Assembly (NCBI GenBank): GCA_027622115.1
Contig: JAQBZS010000430.1
Coordinates: 1-6,537 of the forward strand
Origin: Planctomycetota bacterium
GTDB taxonomy: Bacteria; Planctomycetota; Planctomycetia; Planctomycetales; Planctomycetaceae
Direction of reading: 5' to 3'
Length of the DNA stretch: 6,537 nt
This document shows, piece after piece, positions 6,162 to 6,537 of the stretch (position 1 is its first letter; the number at the start of each line of letters is the position of its first letter). The notes below the pieces were generated by a model. The model had not been told where the DNA came from and ran no database searches. It saw only the letters and a list, made by a program, of their open reading frames with translations. The position numbers were made by a program, and so were the translations under genes.

Positions 6162-6537
6162 TCAGGCCAGGATCTCCTTGACCACCGTGTGCCCGAATGG
6201 GGCGAGCGGAATTGGCCGAACCCCCGCGTAGTTTTCTTCAAGAGGGTTGATGCCGAGCGCCGTGTAAACGGTCGCGAAGAAGTCGCCTTCCGTGACCGGC
6301 TTGTCTTTGACGTCGATGCCGTCCTGATCGGATTCGCCGTAGACAATGCCACCTTTGACTCCGGCACCGGCGAGAGCCGTCGACCAGGACCGCACGTAGT
6401 GATCGCGGCCGCTGCGGTTATTGATCCGTGGTGTCCGGCCGATTTCGCCCATCCAGACGACGAGTGTGTCCTGAAGCAGTCCTCGCTCGCCGAGATCGTC
6501 GAGCAGGGCAGCCCAGCCGATATCCATCGTCGGAACG
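6162..6537 (-). CDS. DUF1501 family protein (partial, N-terminal part outside window)
   Basis: Only the last 125 residues are present; the frame is open to the window edge, and the methionine at 6527 is internal (the preceding codons read V-P-T). The fragment contains the C-terminal DUF1501 signature: LLDDLGERGLLQDTLVVWMG, then EIGRTPRIN and SGRDHY, matching RGLLENTIVW, EFGRTPKIN and GRDHW of the second DUF1501 protein in this window, followed by an AGAGVKGGIVYGESD segment and a TALGINP tail motif. It is therefore a paralogue of the gene at 925-2223, with clear divergence (I for F and Y for W in the core motifs, and a different C-terminus ending VVKEILA). A hairpin terminator follows the stop at once, so it probably ends an upstream transcription unit, likely led by its own DUF1549/DUF1553 partner outside the window. 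Substrate and role are unknown. Confidence 0.9.
   Translation of the reverse strand, partial: VPTMDIGWAALLDDLGERGLLQDTLVVWMGEIGRTPRINNRSGRDHYVRSWSTALAGAGVKGGIVYGESDQDGIDVKDKPVTEGDFFATVYTALGINPLEENYAGVRPIPLAPFGHTVVKEILA

Overview
The window looks like a piece of a planctomycete chromosome. The evidence is a set of families that expanded in Planctomycetota and relatives: a DUF1549/DUF1553 protein with cytochrome-c-like cysteine motifs, two DUF1501 proteins, a WD40 beta-propeller and a HEAT-repeat protein. DNA composition is moderately GC-rich. Genus cannot be read from this fragment. All genes lie on the minus strand, so transcription runs from high to low coordinates. The long plus-strand open frames are shadows of these genes.

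Layout in the direction of transcription: (1) 6537-6162, the C-terminal 125 residues of a DUF1501 protein cut by the window edge. (2) 6161-5998, a 164-base intergenic region holding a hairpin plus short T-run just after the stop (likely terminator) and a pair of inverted GTAG-headed palindromes that look like a REPIN. (3) 5997-4813, a seven-bladed WD40 protein without a signal peptide. (4) 4803-4726, a 25-codon ORF with a good Shine-Dalgarno, whose stop overlaps the next start as TGATG. (5) 4726-2270, an 818-residue exported DUF1549/DUF1553 protein with an N-terminal CX4CH domain, an Ig-like (BIG2) domain and a central CXXCH. (6) 2223-925, a complete DUF1501 protein with a Tat-like N-terminus. 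(7) 928-1, a HEAT-repeat protein with an N-terminal signal sequence, overlapping the DUF1501 stop as ATGA and leaving the window before its stop codon.

Genes 3 to 7 have junctions of 9 nt, a 1-nt overlap, 46 nt and a 4-nt overlap, so they most likely form one translationally coupled operon. It encodes one predicted cytoplasmic propeller, an exported putative cytochrome-like protein, an exported hydrolase-fold protein and an exported or membrane-anchored HEAT scaffold. Pairs of DUF1549/DUF1553 and DUF1501 genes are common in planctomycetes, but their biochemical function is not established. The attached WD40, small ORF and HEAT gene are the part most worth following up. No tRNA, rRNA, CRISPR array, transposase or convincing sigma-70 promoter was found.
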